Shown here: piece by piece, positions 33,733 through 46,754 of the stretch
Layout of the letters: the number at the start of each line of letters is the position of its first letter
Numbering within the stretch: position 1 is the first letter of the stretch
Assembly (NCBI GenBank): GCA_017893485.1
Contig: CM030363.1
Coordinates: 113,994,004-114,058,003 of the forward strand
Direction: 5' to 3'
Length of the DNA stretch: 64,000 bases
DNA from: Hemerocallis citrina
Taxonomy: Eukaryota; Streptophyta; Magnoliopsida; Asparagales; Asphodelaceae
The notes under the pieces: generated by a model
Seen by the model: only the letters and a program-made list of their open reading frames with translations
Told to the model about the DNA's origin: nothing
The model's database searches: none
Translations under genes and position numbers: made by a program

Positions 33733-36700
33733 TGTAGCGCCCTGAATTTGCAATATGATATCTTAGAAATACATGGCACAATTCTTAGCATCAACTTCAA
33801 TTGCAATAGTAAACATAGCCAAAAACACAGATAATTTTTATTTCAACTTTTTATTACATTAATTATTCACAAAACACAGCAGAATACAAAACACCTTGAA
33901 TTACAATCTTTTCTTTACAACACTATCTTTTACAATTTACACAAGCTCTATTATTTTTCTAGCACAAGCATCCAAATCCTAAGCTATAAGCACCTACCTG
34001 TAAAACATGAGGCAAGAGATAACCCTAACCCCCAAAACTACAGGGGTCAGCCATAACGGTGTGAGTGACATAAAAAGAAAACAACATAAATAAAACATAA
34101 AGCATAGAATCATAAGCAACATGTAATGACAGCAAGAATAAATGAAATGAGAAATGATAATAAGTAAAGCATGAAAACATCAAGGAATATAAGATAGTAA
34201 ATAGTAATACATGAAAATATCAAGTGAATCTAAACAAAGTGTCAAGTGCAGGAAAAACAGGAAAACACAAGCGTAAAACTAAGTCAAGAAAACACAATTG
34301 CTATATGCTGACTCTCTAATTCATACTTGTCGGTATCTATGCATTCCATACTACATAGGTCCAGTGCAAGCCCTTGACGTTCTCCACTTTATAGGGTCAG
34401 ATTCCTCGTTATGCAACTAATCCTACTACGGTGATGGAAACAAGATCCAGAATACTCCACGAATAGGCACCACAGCCCTCGACGCGCAAGTATCATTTAA
34501 GAATAACTCACAAATAGGATAATCACCTCCCAACCGTGTAGCCCACAAATAGGCTTGCGAGTCCCTCGATGTGCAGATACACCAGGTACATTCTGTGAAT
34601 AGACCCGCCGACCCTCGACACACGAATGCACCATGCATGCTCCATGAATAGGCCTGCAGACCCTCGACACGCGAACATACAAATGCCCTCTCGAGATAGG
34701 ACAACAAATAGTCCTGAAACGCATCTGTTGGACTAACCAAACCAAAAGCATATACTTACGTTTTCCAAGTTCCATCACATCTCCACTAGTGCATGTCCTT
34801 AAGTTGGTTATTATTAAAACACAAAATTTCCATCTCTAGAGTTAGTGTATCCTGCCGAACTTAAATACTCAACAACAACCCCAAGACCCAACTGGTCTAA
34901 ATTAACAAATCTCAACTGCCGGTTCATTGAAATCCCACTCAACTCCTAGAGATATCTTCAAGACCAAAACTCACAAATCCATCATCAAAACAATCATATG
35001 AAGAAACTTCTCCAATCAACAAAATTTAAATCTTTTATAAAATTCTAGAATCCAAACCCAACAACAAAACATCTTGAAACATACGTTCTGTAGAAAGGAT
35101 AATATTTAGAATAGTAAGTTATAGATATAAAAACTTTTAAAGAATCAATTGTTTAAAGAACATCAGGATAACTCAAGAAAACATCAGTAACAGTCGACTG
35201 TAAACCGGAATCTGTCGACTGTCCAGAGCGAAAAAGCAACACTTCAAGAAATAAAAATCTAAGTAGTAGCAGTCAACTGCAAAAAAAGTCATCGGTCGAC
35301 TGTCCAGAGTGAAAACCCAACACATCAAGCAAATAATTCTAAGTAATGGCAGTCGACTGTAAAAAGTCATCGGTTGACTGTCCAGAGTGAAAATCCAAAA
35401 TTTCGAGAAAACACCAAAACAGAGCAGAGTCAGTCGACTGTAAAAATGGGTTAGTCGACTGATCCGCGTGAAATTTCAAGAAACAAGAAAACACAGCAGC
35501 TAGGTAGCCGATGGTCGACTATCGATAGTGATCAGTCGACTATTATTCTTACAGACTGTAGTTTTAGTTTGTGCACATTTCAAACGATACGGAATTTGAC
35601 CTTATAAAAACGAATTCTGTAAAAAACATATTTCTGAAGTGATCAAATACAAATTATAGGATATGCAAAGACGCATAAAAACCAATCAAAACCACCTAGA
35701 TTAATCAAAATAGCAAATTTGTTGATTCTCTTCAAAAAGAAAGCGAATTTGTGCATACATCAAAAGTAGAGTTTTTAGGAATTAATTACCCATCGAAATA
35801 ACTTCGTATTTTGTTCCAAACCGTATCAATACCAAAATAAGTTGAGTTATAGTCAAATCCTTCGAAAACACATAAAAGACTCAATTTCTTCAAAAACATT
35901 GAAATACGATATTCATGTAAATTGTTTGTGCATGTTCGTGCACCAAGAAAACTTTCCAAATCCATCGATTAGAAATAACAACATATTCAGTATTTAATCT
36001 TAGTATTTGAAAAATCTAATTTCAAATAAAACCTTTCACAAATCACAAAATCCCCAATTTAGTGGTATTACATCAATCCAATTCAATTTATCCCAAATCC
36101 CATTCTCAAGACATGATCTCTTAATTCATTAGTCCTCCTGAAAACTTTCTCAACTAAATCACCATTATTACTTCATGAATCATAAACAAATTTAAGAATA
36201 TCATGAGCAAGTTGCATTCATCCAACTCACCAATAGTCAAAAATCTCATCTTTAATCTATTTATGCATAACATTCACCACATCCAATCAAATAAGCAATA
36301 ATCAAAAAGAAATAGCCTACTCATGATTTATATTAGGTCCTCTATCAATTTTGAATCATCCACATGCAATTCCAAACATAAATAACTAGGTTTTCATGAA
36401 AGATCCAATTTTAACTCATCAATTCATTCAATCCATCATATAAATTCATACCCAAACCCTAGCATGCTTTCTAGTAGATGAAACACTACATACAACATTC
36501 AAAGAACAAAACAAAACAATTATATCACTCACCTTGTTGGAGAGATCAAACGAAGCAATAGGAAAAATTCCTCCTTCGCAAGAAATCCAAGATCTTCTCT
36601 TTAAAACATCAAGAAAATAATAATAATAAAATCTTTGTGTTGTGCGGCGAAAGACGGCTGCACTCCACCTTTTTAAATAGGCCAGAAATCAAGAGAATTA

Positions 36701-37300
36701 GGGTTTTGAACACATTTGCAAAAATACCCCTTTTAAATATAACTTTACATATATAGATCCATATACTTGGAAACTTGATAAAAGCAATTTATTTGAGATT
36801 TGAAAACAAAAACAACCATCATAAAGTTAGCTGCACTGTTTAAAAAGCCCAGAAAATGAATTTGCACTTTCACCCCCTTCAAATAGCAATTTTGCAAAAA
36901 GATCCCTATTATCAAAACTTATAAAATAAATCAAATTCATCAAAACAAAAAAGTAAACTTTTTAACCCTGAGTTGACTAAGGACTTATACCCAGCCCAAA
37001 AATCTAGAATTTTCACTCTAATTAGTAATTTTGCACAAAAGTCCATCTTTTTGTAATATTTGCAAAGAGGTCCAATAAATATAAAAAAAAATCCAGAAAA
37101 TTCAAAAATAATATCTAATAATAAACAATGATTTTCCACAGAATAATTTTTGACTTTGAACTTTCCAAGAAAATATTTGCACGTATTTTGCACGTGTAAA
37201 AAAGATAAATCTTCTGAAAAACTATTTATTAAATCACCGAAAATCATTTTAATTCATTTATAAATCTTTAAATTAATATTTAAAACTATGGGGTACTACA
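33733..37300 (-). repeat. Right (5') LTR of the LARD-type element
   Basis: 3568 bases from TGTAGCGCCCTG to GGTACTACA. Same order of content as the left copy: TACTTGTCGG...CTATGCATTCC near 34,325, the GTCGACTG array, and a minus TATTTAAA at about 36,670-36,677. Confidence 0.9.
35185..35545. repeat. Paired GTCGACTG repeat, right LTR
   Basis: Five units against four and a partial in the left LTR. Several sites have one substitution (GTCAACTG, GTTGACTG, GTCGACTA). Confidence 0.85.
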
Positions 37301-38282
37301 TGCAAGTGTTGCAGCGAAGCCCTCTGTTTGAGAGTTTTACTCATGAGGGTCGGTCTTGGATGCCACGCTGAAGGCGTGGAGAGGCGAAGCCTGGTGAATG
37401 CTCCTCATGAAGGTCGGCCTCGAATGCCATGCTGAAGGTGAAAAGTTGAAGCCTGGTGAAGGCTCTTAATGAGGGTCGGCCTCGGATGCCATGCTAAAGA
37501 TGAGAAAAGGTGATGCCTAGTGAAGGCTCCTCATGAGGATCAGCCTCGGATGCCATGCCGAAGGCACAGAGAATTGAAGCCTAGTGAAGGCTCCTCATGA
37601 GGGTCGGCCTCAGATGCCACGCTGAAGGCACTGAGAGTTGAAGCCTAGTGAAGGCTCCTCATGAGATGCCTAAGGCGTGGCGAGGTGAAGCCTGGTGAAG
37701 GCTCCTCATGAGGATCAGCATTAGACACCACGCTGAAGGAGTGGCAAGGTGAAGCCTGGTGAAGGCTCCTCGTGAGGGTCGGCCGCGGACGCCACGCCGA
37801 AGGCACAAAGAGTTGAAGCCTAGTGATGGCTCCTCAAGAGGGTCGGCCTTGGACGCCATGCCGAACGCGGGGATAGTTGAAGCCTAGTAAAGGCTCCTCA
37901 TGTGATGCCGAAGGCGCGGCGAGGTAAAGCTTGGTGAAGGATCCTCTTGAGGATCGACCTCGGACGCCATGCCTAAGGTGCGGAAATGTAAAGCCTAGTG
38001 AAGGCTCCTCATGAAGGTCTCCTTCAGATGCCATGCCAAATGCATGGAAAGATGAAGCATGGTGAAGGCTTCTCATGAGACGCCGAAGGCGCTGCGAGTT
38101 GAAGCATTGTGAAGGCTCCTTATGAGGGTCAGCATCAGATGCCATGCCGAAGGTGCGGCAAGGTGAAGCCTACATAAGGCTCCTCATGAGAGTCAGCCTC
38201 GGATGACATGTCGAAGGCGCGGCGAGGTAAAGCCTGGTGAAGGCTCCTCAGGAGGGTCGGCCTCGGACGCCATGCCGAAGGT
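37301..38282. repeat. Tandem array, about 62-65 bp unit, some 15 copies
   Basis: Units read GAAGCCT(A/G)GTGAAGGCTCC, TCATGAGG(G/A)TC(G/A)GCCTC and GATGCCATGCCGAAGGC, with several shortened units lacking the middle part (near 37,651, 37,892, 38,067). GC-rich and diverged. It precedes a promoter and a broken antisense-type gene, as the array at 1-715 does in the first Tat element. Confidence 0.88.
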
Positions 38283-38440
38283 GTGGCACTTGCTAAGCCT
38301 GGTGATGTTTTCTTCGTGAGGCACTTGCTTGAGTCTGGTCATCACGTGACATCATGGTCTTTGGGGTGTCATTTTGTCTCTGTTTATGGTTATCGAGGGG
38401 CGTCACATGACCTGCTATTTGAGAAGTTGCTTCTTTTCTT

Positions 38441-38446
38441 TATAAG
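38441..38446 (+). promoter_or_regulatory. Possible TATA box of the second antisense Tat-type gene
   Basis: TATAAG follows a T-rich stretch and precedes a C-rich leader, about 75 bases before ATG 38521. The layout parallels the TATA at 1353. Confidence 0.4.
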
Positions 38447-38520
38447 TTCCCCTACCCCACTTCTTCTTGGACCACTTTTTCTTTGTCCCCACCCAAGCTC
38501 TTTTACCATTCCAACAAATA

Positions 38521-39191
38521 TGTCTGTCGACCAATCTAATAGCCCAGCTTTGTCTTTGTCCTCGGGAGGCAATGGGTCCTCCTCTGGGGTTTCTTATCAA
38601 TCATCACCAAGGGCTAGCGAGGCCAAGAAGCAACTATCGTGGGCATATTCATCGGAGGATGTTGATATTTAAGGGACCCGAGCTGTGAGTAGAGGGGAAA
38701 CTGACATCGAGCTGAGAATAGAGGGAACTGCCATCGAGGTGACGAGCGGTGGCCTGGAGTCCATGGAGATCGAGACCCAGGAGGAGACTCCCCTATTACA
38801 TGTGAAGACAGAGAAATAATGGGAGGAGAGTTATAACGAGGTAAGCCAAAGTAGGGACGAGGAGTCAGTGAGGACCCTATCGGTGAGGGAAGCGGGAGCC
38901 TCGACCATTGACAACATTGTAGGCATCCCACCACCCTGTGGTTGTCGTCCTTCGAAGAGGAAAAGGGAGAATCTTTCCCTCGATAAGGGGCATGAGCTGA
39001 TGTCCTAACACGACGAGCCTGCAAGTGTGATGTCCTCTATGGTTTATCCGAAGGAGTTGCAGGACTTGCTTCAGTTCGTAGTGCCCCCGCCTTCAGTCGA
39101 TATGGCGAAGATAGAGGCCGAAGATGCACAAAACACGTTGGAGAAAAGTGATCCTGAGAGCATTCGAGATTAGTTTTATATACCTCCGGAG
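38521..39191 (+). pseudogene. 5' part of a second antisense Tat-type gene, interrupted
   Basis: ATG 38521 opens MSVDQSNSPALSLSSGG, a Ser-rich start; the longer frame from 38283 passes through the array and TATA region and is less likely. The frame stops at 38670, but coding-like text continues with further stops: acidic Glu-rich stretches, RPSKRKRENLSLDKGHELM, then PKELQDLLQFVVPPPSVDMA and RD-stop-FYIPPE. Several stops look like CAA or CAG to TAA/TAG. At 39191 the LTR of another element cuts it. The conserved gypsy-type domain would lie beyond the cut and is not seen, so the assignment rests on layout (array, TATA, plus-strand ORF) and composition. Confidence 0.5.
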
Positions 39192-39825
39192 TGTAACGCC
39201 CTGAATTCCAAACACAGACAATTCGTAGCACAACCAGGATCTTTACTTCAATTTCGTATAAAAATACAAAGAATTTAAAACATTTTCAATACAACATAGT
39301 TCTTTGCAATGCACAGCGGAAATACACACATATATAATACAACCTATATCATCATAGATGTTTAATCTTGCAACATCCCTCGTCACTAGCTCGCATCCAC
39401 GCCGCTTGCTAATCTGAGTCCTGCAAAACTTGAGAACTGTGTGCACGCTAGCTGGATACAACTAACGCAACGATAAAATAAAAGTGATCCTCAACTTTAC
39501 AATCAAAAGCTTGAATGGAGAAACAAAGTATAAAAGTGACTATCCTAAGTATGTCAGTGTATGTCATGAATGTAGTGACAAATTTAAAACACCTATTCAC
39601 ACAATGTAATTTTAGTGCATACTTGTTCGGATTCTATGTCGCTCATACAACATAGGTCTGAGGGCAAGCCATTTATAGGGTTCAGCCCCTCGTTATGCAA
39701 GCCTATGGCTGTAACGAAATTCAAAATTAAGACATACTGTAAAAATTGGTCCCGCCCCCGATAATTCTGGAGGTCATTCTCCTTCCTCATATACACCTGG
39801 AGACTATTTCACTCCCATCCGGGAA
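39192..39825 (-). repeat. 3' LTR of the 39,192 element, first segment
   Basis: Contains ACAGCGGAAATAC and TACTTGTTCGGATTCTATG...ACATAGGTCTGAGGGCAAG, shared with the 28,178 LTR, and CCCTCGTTATGCAA, shared with the LTRs at 28,178, 29,733 and 33,733. Ends with GGGAA, the duplicated target of the chromovirus. Confidence 0.88.
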
Positions 39826-39912
39826 TGTAACCCCTTTTTTTCTATTTTTTGATCTTTATTGAAATTTTCTTCTTTCTAGATTATTATATTCGAATCTCTT
39901 TTAATAATAAAT
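39826..39912 (+). repeat. 5' LTR of the chromovirus, first segment
   Basis: TGTAACCCCTTTTTTTC through AATAATAAAT, matching 49153-49232 of the 3' LTR with indels. Its last five bases TAAAT are the duplicated target of the solo LTR. Confidence 0.85.
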
Positions 39913-42900
39913 TGTAACCCCTATTTCCCATTTCTTGTATCTTGGGTGTATTTTCTTTTTCCGTGTATTTTCTGTATTTAAAATTTTTGTAAATTATTTT
40001 TCCGCTTTCAAATTCTTTTTGATAAAATGTATTCTTGGATCTCATATTAAAGTCTATTATTAATCAACAATTTTATTTGTAACTAGTTTCCAATGAATCT
40101 TATATTGTATTACAAATCTTTTATTATTATTATTATGCTGGATTATTAAGGATTTTTTTTTTACTATTGTATTGTATTCTTCTCTGTATTATTATTATTA
40201 TGATTATTGATATTTTTTTCTCATTGGATTTTTAAAACCCATCTATCTTTTACCCATACCCGTTTAGCCACAAAAACCCCAAACCCAGTTACTCATTCAC
40301 CCAGTCGTCATCCCTGTTTCACCCTAACCCTATTAGAACTTCATCCCTATCTATATAAACCCATTCACCCTTCTGTCGTTTCGTCTCCTCCTCCTTGTCG
40401 CGACCCTAGCTGCCTCCTACCCCAGTTTATCCCGAACCTCTTAAAAACCTCTGACCTTCTCCTCCCTATGCTCTCCCTCTCTCTCCCATCCTGCGACCCC
40501 ATGCTCCCTGTGCAGCGCCACACCGGTGCCGCCCTGCCTCTACTCTGTTCTTCCTCCCATTTACCAGCGATGCGCCGCCTGCCTTGTGCAGAGTCGTGCC
40601 CCGCTGTGCGCAGCCTTCCTCCATAGCTCAGCCCCACCGCAGCGTCTCCCTGCACCGCGACTGCCCTCCCTGTATGCGCTGTGTCCTCCTGGTGCTGCCT
40701 CAAGCAGCAACAAGCACAGCCAACAGCCGGTACCGCTTGTCCCCCGTGCCACCCTGAGCATGCTGTCGCCATCGCTGCCCCATCCCGTCGTCATCCGCCA
40801 TCAACCCAGAGCCAACCTTGTTGTTGTGCATGGTTTTGATCTTCCATTGATTGTGGGCCTCGATCATCATCATCATCATGGAGTTTTGATCTTTTGAATG
40901 TGGATCGTTGTTCTCCTCTTGATGCCATGGGTTTCTTTGTGATCAAGTTTTGATCACGTTCAATCTCGATCGTTGATTGCATCATCATCATCATCAAGAT
41001 ACTTGATCTCGACCATCGGATCTCCCTTGATCATCATGATCGTGACCATCATCTTGATCTTGATCTTGATCTTCGATCTCAGCCATCCGATTGTGTTCGT
41101 GATCTCGATCGTCTTCATCTTATTCGTGATCGTGTATTCGTGATTGGTTCGTGATCTGTTTGTTGTGTTTGTCTTCGTGCCCGGGAATCCGTTCCTGTTA
41201 TTCTTGATTTTGCATCGTCTCCATCGTCATCTCTCAGGTAAGTAACTTGTACTCAATTCCTTTATATGAAACAAGTCATAAATTCTGTTTGTAGTGTAAT
41301 TGGGTTCTAGAGACAACTCATGTGTGGTGTATTTTTTATGAGTATTGTCTCTATAGTGCTATTGACCATAGTTGCCTCACGACACAAAATTTGACATGAA
41401 ACAACTTAGGTTTTGACCGTTCCTGATGTGATTATATTTATGAGACAATTATGAGAATTCGTGTATTTGTTTGGATCCATGTGATATACTTGTTGTGGAC
41501 ATGCTATATACTCTATTTCATGATGTATGGACACTTAGTAGACTCTATAACATGTATGATTGTGTTTGGAACAAGTTTTGCATGTTGTATGTTGATTTGT
41601 TGTTAAGAGGAAAATCTGTATTTTGTCAGTGATCAATTTTGATTGGTATTTTGGAGCATATTAAGATCATTATCGTAACTTTAGTATTAAACATGATTTT
41701 TAGATAAATCCTTCTTCTTTCCAAACTATTTGAACTTGATCGATTTCGTTTTCGTATGTGTGAGATATGATCATTTTACTACAGATGTGTATTTCATTTT
41801 CAGATTTCATTTCTTGATGATATGGATGACTAAACTATTTTAATACTAGTGCTAAACATATTAGTTTGATATGAAATTTTGTACAGTATTTCTATACTTG
41901 ATTAGGGGTTACCCAGAATTTTCGTGGATTTATTTGCTAAGATTTACATACTGTTTCATGCTTTTGAATAAAAACTATATTTGCTGGATTTTGCTCGCTG
42001 TTCTGTAAAGAAGTATATTTTCACCCTAGTTCCTTTTCCTGTATGAAAAATATTTATGAAATATGAAATTTATCTTACATTGTCTATTTTCTTCTCCCTT
42101 TGGCAGATTTGGATTTCGTTTCACGGTTTGCAAGATATTACATTTTTTGTACAGCAGTGTTGGGAATTCCAGATTTGCCAAACTATCGTTTCTTGATATT
42201 TTCTGATTTTTGTTGACTGAACTAATCTTACTGAAAAATTATGATACTTTACATTCTGATACTATACATATAAGAGAATACCCCAAATTTTTTCTGGATT
42301 TATTTGAGGTGTTTTGATGCTGTTTTCTTGACCTTGAGTCCGATTTACTGATTTCTGGCTGAACGTATTTTCTGGATTCAAATCAGTTTTGAGTTATGTT
42401 TTTGTGAAACACTATGTGACTTATATATATTTGTTGGATTTGTAAGGGAGTCTATTTTCCATATTCTTTGACAGATTCAGATTTTCATTTCTGTAGCAAC
42501 AGGAATTCCTGTTTTAGTACAGTAGTGTCTTGCTGTCCTGAACTAGCAATTGCATGATTCTATTCCTTTATGAACTGTTTATCATCTGTACATATTTATT
42601 TGTCACCGTGAACCTGTTATATGTTTATATCATATTATTATCACTCAGTTTTCTGCACATACATGTTTGTCTGCTAATAATAACAAAATGACCAAGCCGG
42701 GGTTAAGGGAAAGGTCTAGTAGTAGAAAATATAGAAATGTGTACTGAGAAGAGGGCATGTGTTCCCTATCTGTTACGTGTTCATGATTACATGATTCACG
42801 ACTCTGTTATCTAGCCCTGTCTATATTACTTCCTATAGGAAGGTGTAGGAAAGAAGAGAACCACTAGGTTCTATCTGTCTGTCTGATCTGATTATCTGAT

Positions 42901-43779
42901 ATCTGTCTGTCTGAACCCTGAGTACACTGCCCTATGAACTCCACTATGAAATATAAAGCGAAACTGTTTGAATGTAGAAACCATATAAGATGGGCTGCAT
43001 GAAGTGCTACCTAGATAGTAATCACACAAGACTTATAAGAACATGATATTTGTTAGCCGTTATCTTATTTGTTTATCTGATATCTGTTATCTGATTATCT
43101 ATTATCTGTCTGACTATCATCTGACACTACCATCTGTATATCTGTCTGTATACCATCTGACATCTGACAATTGACACATGTTATCTGTATCTGTTAATAT
43201 ACCATGCTATCTGATTTGTTTTCCTGATTCATGTTAGTTATCACCTTTCTGTTGACACACCTATACTATGCTATGTTTGTGCTGTTGTTATTTTATATTT
43301 GTTAGTTATCACATGTACTTGTATCCTGCATTACAAGCGGCCCATAACTTGTATTGACGGGAATCTTGTTTCTTTTTTCTCTTCCTGCAATTTATTTAAT
43401 TGCAGATTTTGGTGATCAACTGCCCGATGGAGTATGTGATCTAAAGTTCTAATTGGCTGGAGCTTTTGCTATCTTCATTTATTTTCTATTGCTCATTTTG
43501 AACAATGTATCTGTTACTTGGATTCTTTGTGTTTGGCAGTATGACCCATGATTTTTGACTTGTTCAGATTTGATTTATTTGAGATTAATATATTTTATTT
43601 CAATTAAATTCTGTTTGTATATTGATTCAATTATGCATATGTGATTGATTCTCTTTCTTTCGACTCTGATTATTTTGTGAGATATTGTAAAGATTCCTGA
43701 ACAGCTTATGGATGATGAAAATCATTCGCTGGGCCATTGTTACGTGCTCGTATTCCTTTTTGGGAAGTGGGGCGTGGCA
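39913..43779 (+). mobile_element. Solo LTR (3.87 kb) nested in the chromovirus 5' LTR
   Basis: Opens TGTAACCCCTATTTCCC and ends GGGGCGTGGCA, with TAAAT at 39908-39912 and 43780-43784. No internal sequence or partner LTR, so it is the product of LTR-LTR recombination. It is related to the host LTR (shared ends and CATTCGCTGGGCC...GGGAAG) but distinct in the middle. It has CTATATAAAC near 40,352, ATC/GATCTT microsatellites at 40,870-41,100 and ATCTGT-rich repeats at 42,870-43,200. The Pro/Ser-rich frames at 40,207-40,900 are not considered genes. Confidence 0.88.
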
Positions 43780-43784
43780 TAAAT

Positions 43785-46754
43785 CTTGCTTTTCTTTGGG
43801 CTCATTTATTCTCTTTTGATCATTCTGTACTCTTTTTAGCTTGAATCCTGATTTTTTGGCTCACTACTAATTTTACTCTTTTGTTCATATTGATCCATTA
43901 TATTCATGTCCCATTGGTTTCTATTCATTTTTCTATTTTTGGATCCTAAACCCATGCCTTTAACCCGTTAACCAGCAACCCGCAACCCAACATCTAATCC
44001 TCTATATAAATACCCCTAAACCCTAATTAACTAATACCCTAAATAATATATTCTCTCTCTTTAACCTCCCGCCGCTCTCTCTCCTCACCCCGACCCTATG
44101 TTCTCCCAAACCCATCGACCACTCAGCCTCTCCGACCACCGCACCCTCCATCCCGCTCGTCAACCCTCTCCTGCATCCTCCGCCCTTGACACCCTCTCAT
44201 CCAACCACCGAACCACCCCGTCGTCTTCCCCCCCGGTCATCTCCATCTTCACCCTCAGCCGAAACCCATCCCAATCGTCGTCTTCATCTCGTCCGTCAAG
44301 CATCCACCACCCTAGCCCCTATCATCCCTCGACAGCCCCTGTTCACCGTCGGCCCCGCCTCGATCACCTATCATTTGCAACCTCCAAACTCCCCTATTTT
44401 CCTCTGAGCTCCTCTGTTTCGCTACTGCCCGTGTTCTCGAGCGTCGTCGACCACCACCGTTGACTGTTGTTTGCCAGTCGACTACCCTTGCTGATGGTTG
44501 CTGCTGTCTCCAGTCACCACCAGCCCCTCACGCCGCTGTCCGCTGCCGTTCTATCTCTCCCCGACTCGTTGTTTGGTGTTCAGGAGAGACGGGGGATTTG
44601 CTGTTCTGTGTTTGCTGTTTGGGGAGTTTATTTTGTTGTGTTGCACAGGTTTGAACATGTTTCTTACGTGTGTTGTTAGTGTTTCGTAACCCAAGATTCT
44701 TATCCCGTTATTCTTTATATTCGAATTTATCGTCAATAAGGCATGTCTCTCTTGAACTAGTTTGATTATTTTTGTTCAAGAATTTTGTTGATCCCCGCAA
44801 GTAGATCTTTTTATCATATTGTTATACTATTCATCTTCTGTTGAGTATATTGAGGGTTTACACAAGCTAACCCAAGATATCCTTGACTTCGTATATCCTT
44901 GACTTCGTGCCTTTATCATTGATTCGAACCCTAGTCCCTATTGCACATTGCATATGCACGAATTACATAAAAACATAACTAGATCCATGTTATAGAGTTG
45001 TATGATGTATTGAATCTTTCCGACTGAATTTGATTTGATGAACTAATTTCCATGACTGTAAATTGCATCATAAATCTAGAAAACTGCATGTTAATCATCA
45101 AATAGCTTTTTGTTTATTTATTTATTATGAACCACATGTTTGTATGATGAAATTACTGCCAATTCTTAGTAAATTCCAATCTGGTCTGTTGTTTACATCT
45201 TTTTGTATCGGAATTTCGACCCTGTTTCTGTAGTAATTTGAGAGAACTTTGTTAATATGAATTGTAGCCCCATGAGTCAATTTTCTACAACTTTCGATGA
45301 AATTTAATTCTGAGTTATAATCTATTAGATATCAGTCTTTTAATACTGCTAGGTTCAGATTTTCAGATTCCCAATTTCATGCGTTTCATTCTGATGTATT
45401 AATAAATAGAATATGTTAACCGTGAAATAAAAATATGAAATTAATTTGACGAAGAATAGACATGTGTAGGAATCACCTTGAATTTTTGTAGATTTAATTG
45501 ATGAGTTTTCTGACCTGATTCATATATATGAACACAATCTATAACCTACTGCCTGAAGATAAAATCTGAAAAGAAAATGAAATTTGACCTAGTTTCTGTG
45601 ATATTTATGTGTCGTATGTATATGCGCTGGAACTGGTAGAGAGTCTATTTTCTAGAACTTCTGACAGATCCAAATTTTCTTTTCTGTAGCAGCAGGGAAT
45701 CTCTATTTTGGTACAGTAATGTCCTGTTGTCTAGATTGTATGATTTGTGTTGATTTAATATATTTGCTTCTTACTTTGTCTGTAACGAGTAGAATTAGTA
45801 ACACCTAGCATGATAAAATCTTGGCACCTTCTTGCATGCTCACGTAAAATGAAATAAAATATTAACAAGCCGGGGTATTATGGGTTGACTTGGTAGTAAA
45901 CAATCAGAAACTGTACTTGGTAAAGGTCTTCATGCTTTCAAGGTTTATTACTTGGAAGGTGGAGAAATACTTGTCATTGTATGATCACGCTATCATGATA
46001 TCTTATCACCTTGTTACCAAGTACACGATCTGTGAATTCACCATCAGTCTAAAACGTTCACTGTTTGCTTGTACTGAACCTGTGGAATGTGACGCAGTGG
46101 TACGTGCACTAGATAGATTAATAAAATAATTAATAACCTGCATTTAACATTTAATGCTTGATCCCGTAAACTATCATCAATATCGAACTTAAATTGACAT
46201 TATTAATTAATGCATGATTAAATATAGACCTTTGACATTATTGCCAATCTTTGTCTTTGTCCTTGACTTTGATCCCGTCCCTTATTTTTTATATACCATG
46301 TTTCCTATTACTCTCTGTTTTTCCTCTACTTGATGTCCATGACTTGCTCTAATGACATTATTTTTTCTATTTTTAGATCCCAAGTTTACAGATACTGAAG
46401 GATCACTATTATAAGGAATTGGTGAGCAACGATTTTAGAAGATGGAGCCGAAGATTTCTCTGTTTGAATTATATTTATGATATTTTTCCCTTCAAACTTT
46501 GTTATGGATATTATGCATTGGTTTGGGCTTTTGTCCCGGAGTTTGTTTTCCAAGATTTTGGATATTATGTTTTGAATCATTTCATTTATTATTGGAGTTG
46601 TTCTTTGATTCATGTGATTATATTCTCTTGCGTGGTTGTGTTTGTTGTTCATATTGTTGAGTTAGACTGGTGCAGCTTATGGATGGTGTTTACATCATTC
46701 GCTGGGCCTTCGTTAAGTACTCCTTTTCTGTATTTTGGGAAGCGGGCTGTGATA
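43785..46754 (+). repeat. 5' LTR of the chromovirus, main segment
   Basis: Parallel to 49233-52123 throughout: CTTGCTTTTCTTTGGGCTC at the start, CTCTATATAAATACCC (TATA, about 44,001), the AAACCCTAATTAA leader, and CATTCGCTGGGCC...TTGGGAAGCGGG at the end. C-rich frames at 44,098-44,680 recur in the 3' LTR with indels and look like leader sequence, not genes. Confidence 0.88.

Larger units (their letters stand above)
29733..37300 (-). mobile_element. LTR-only (LARD-type) retrotransposon, 470-bp interior
   Basis: LTR copies 29733-33262 and 33733-37300 enclose only 33263-33732. Orientation is minus: a primer-like site adjoins the right LTR and a purine tract adjoins the left LTR. There is no ORF of any retroelement protein. 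The LTRs differ by many substitutions and indels, so it is older than the element at 8335. The left LTR opens TATAGTGCCCCG where the right opens TGTAGCGCCCTG, so the first has lost its TG. The flanks CTCTC (29728-29732) and TGCAA (37301-37305) do not match, so there is no target duplication, suggesting later recombination or deletion. Confidence 0.88.

Noticed and set aside
29728..37305. Target duplication for the LARD-type element
   Set aside because: CTCTC on the left and TGCAA on the right do not match.
40207..40900. Pro/Ser/Cys-rich frames in the solo LTR
   Set aside because: C-rich leader just after the TATA box; overlapping frames on both strands, no domain.
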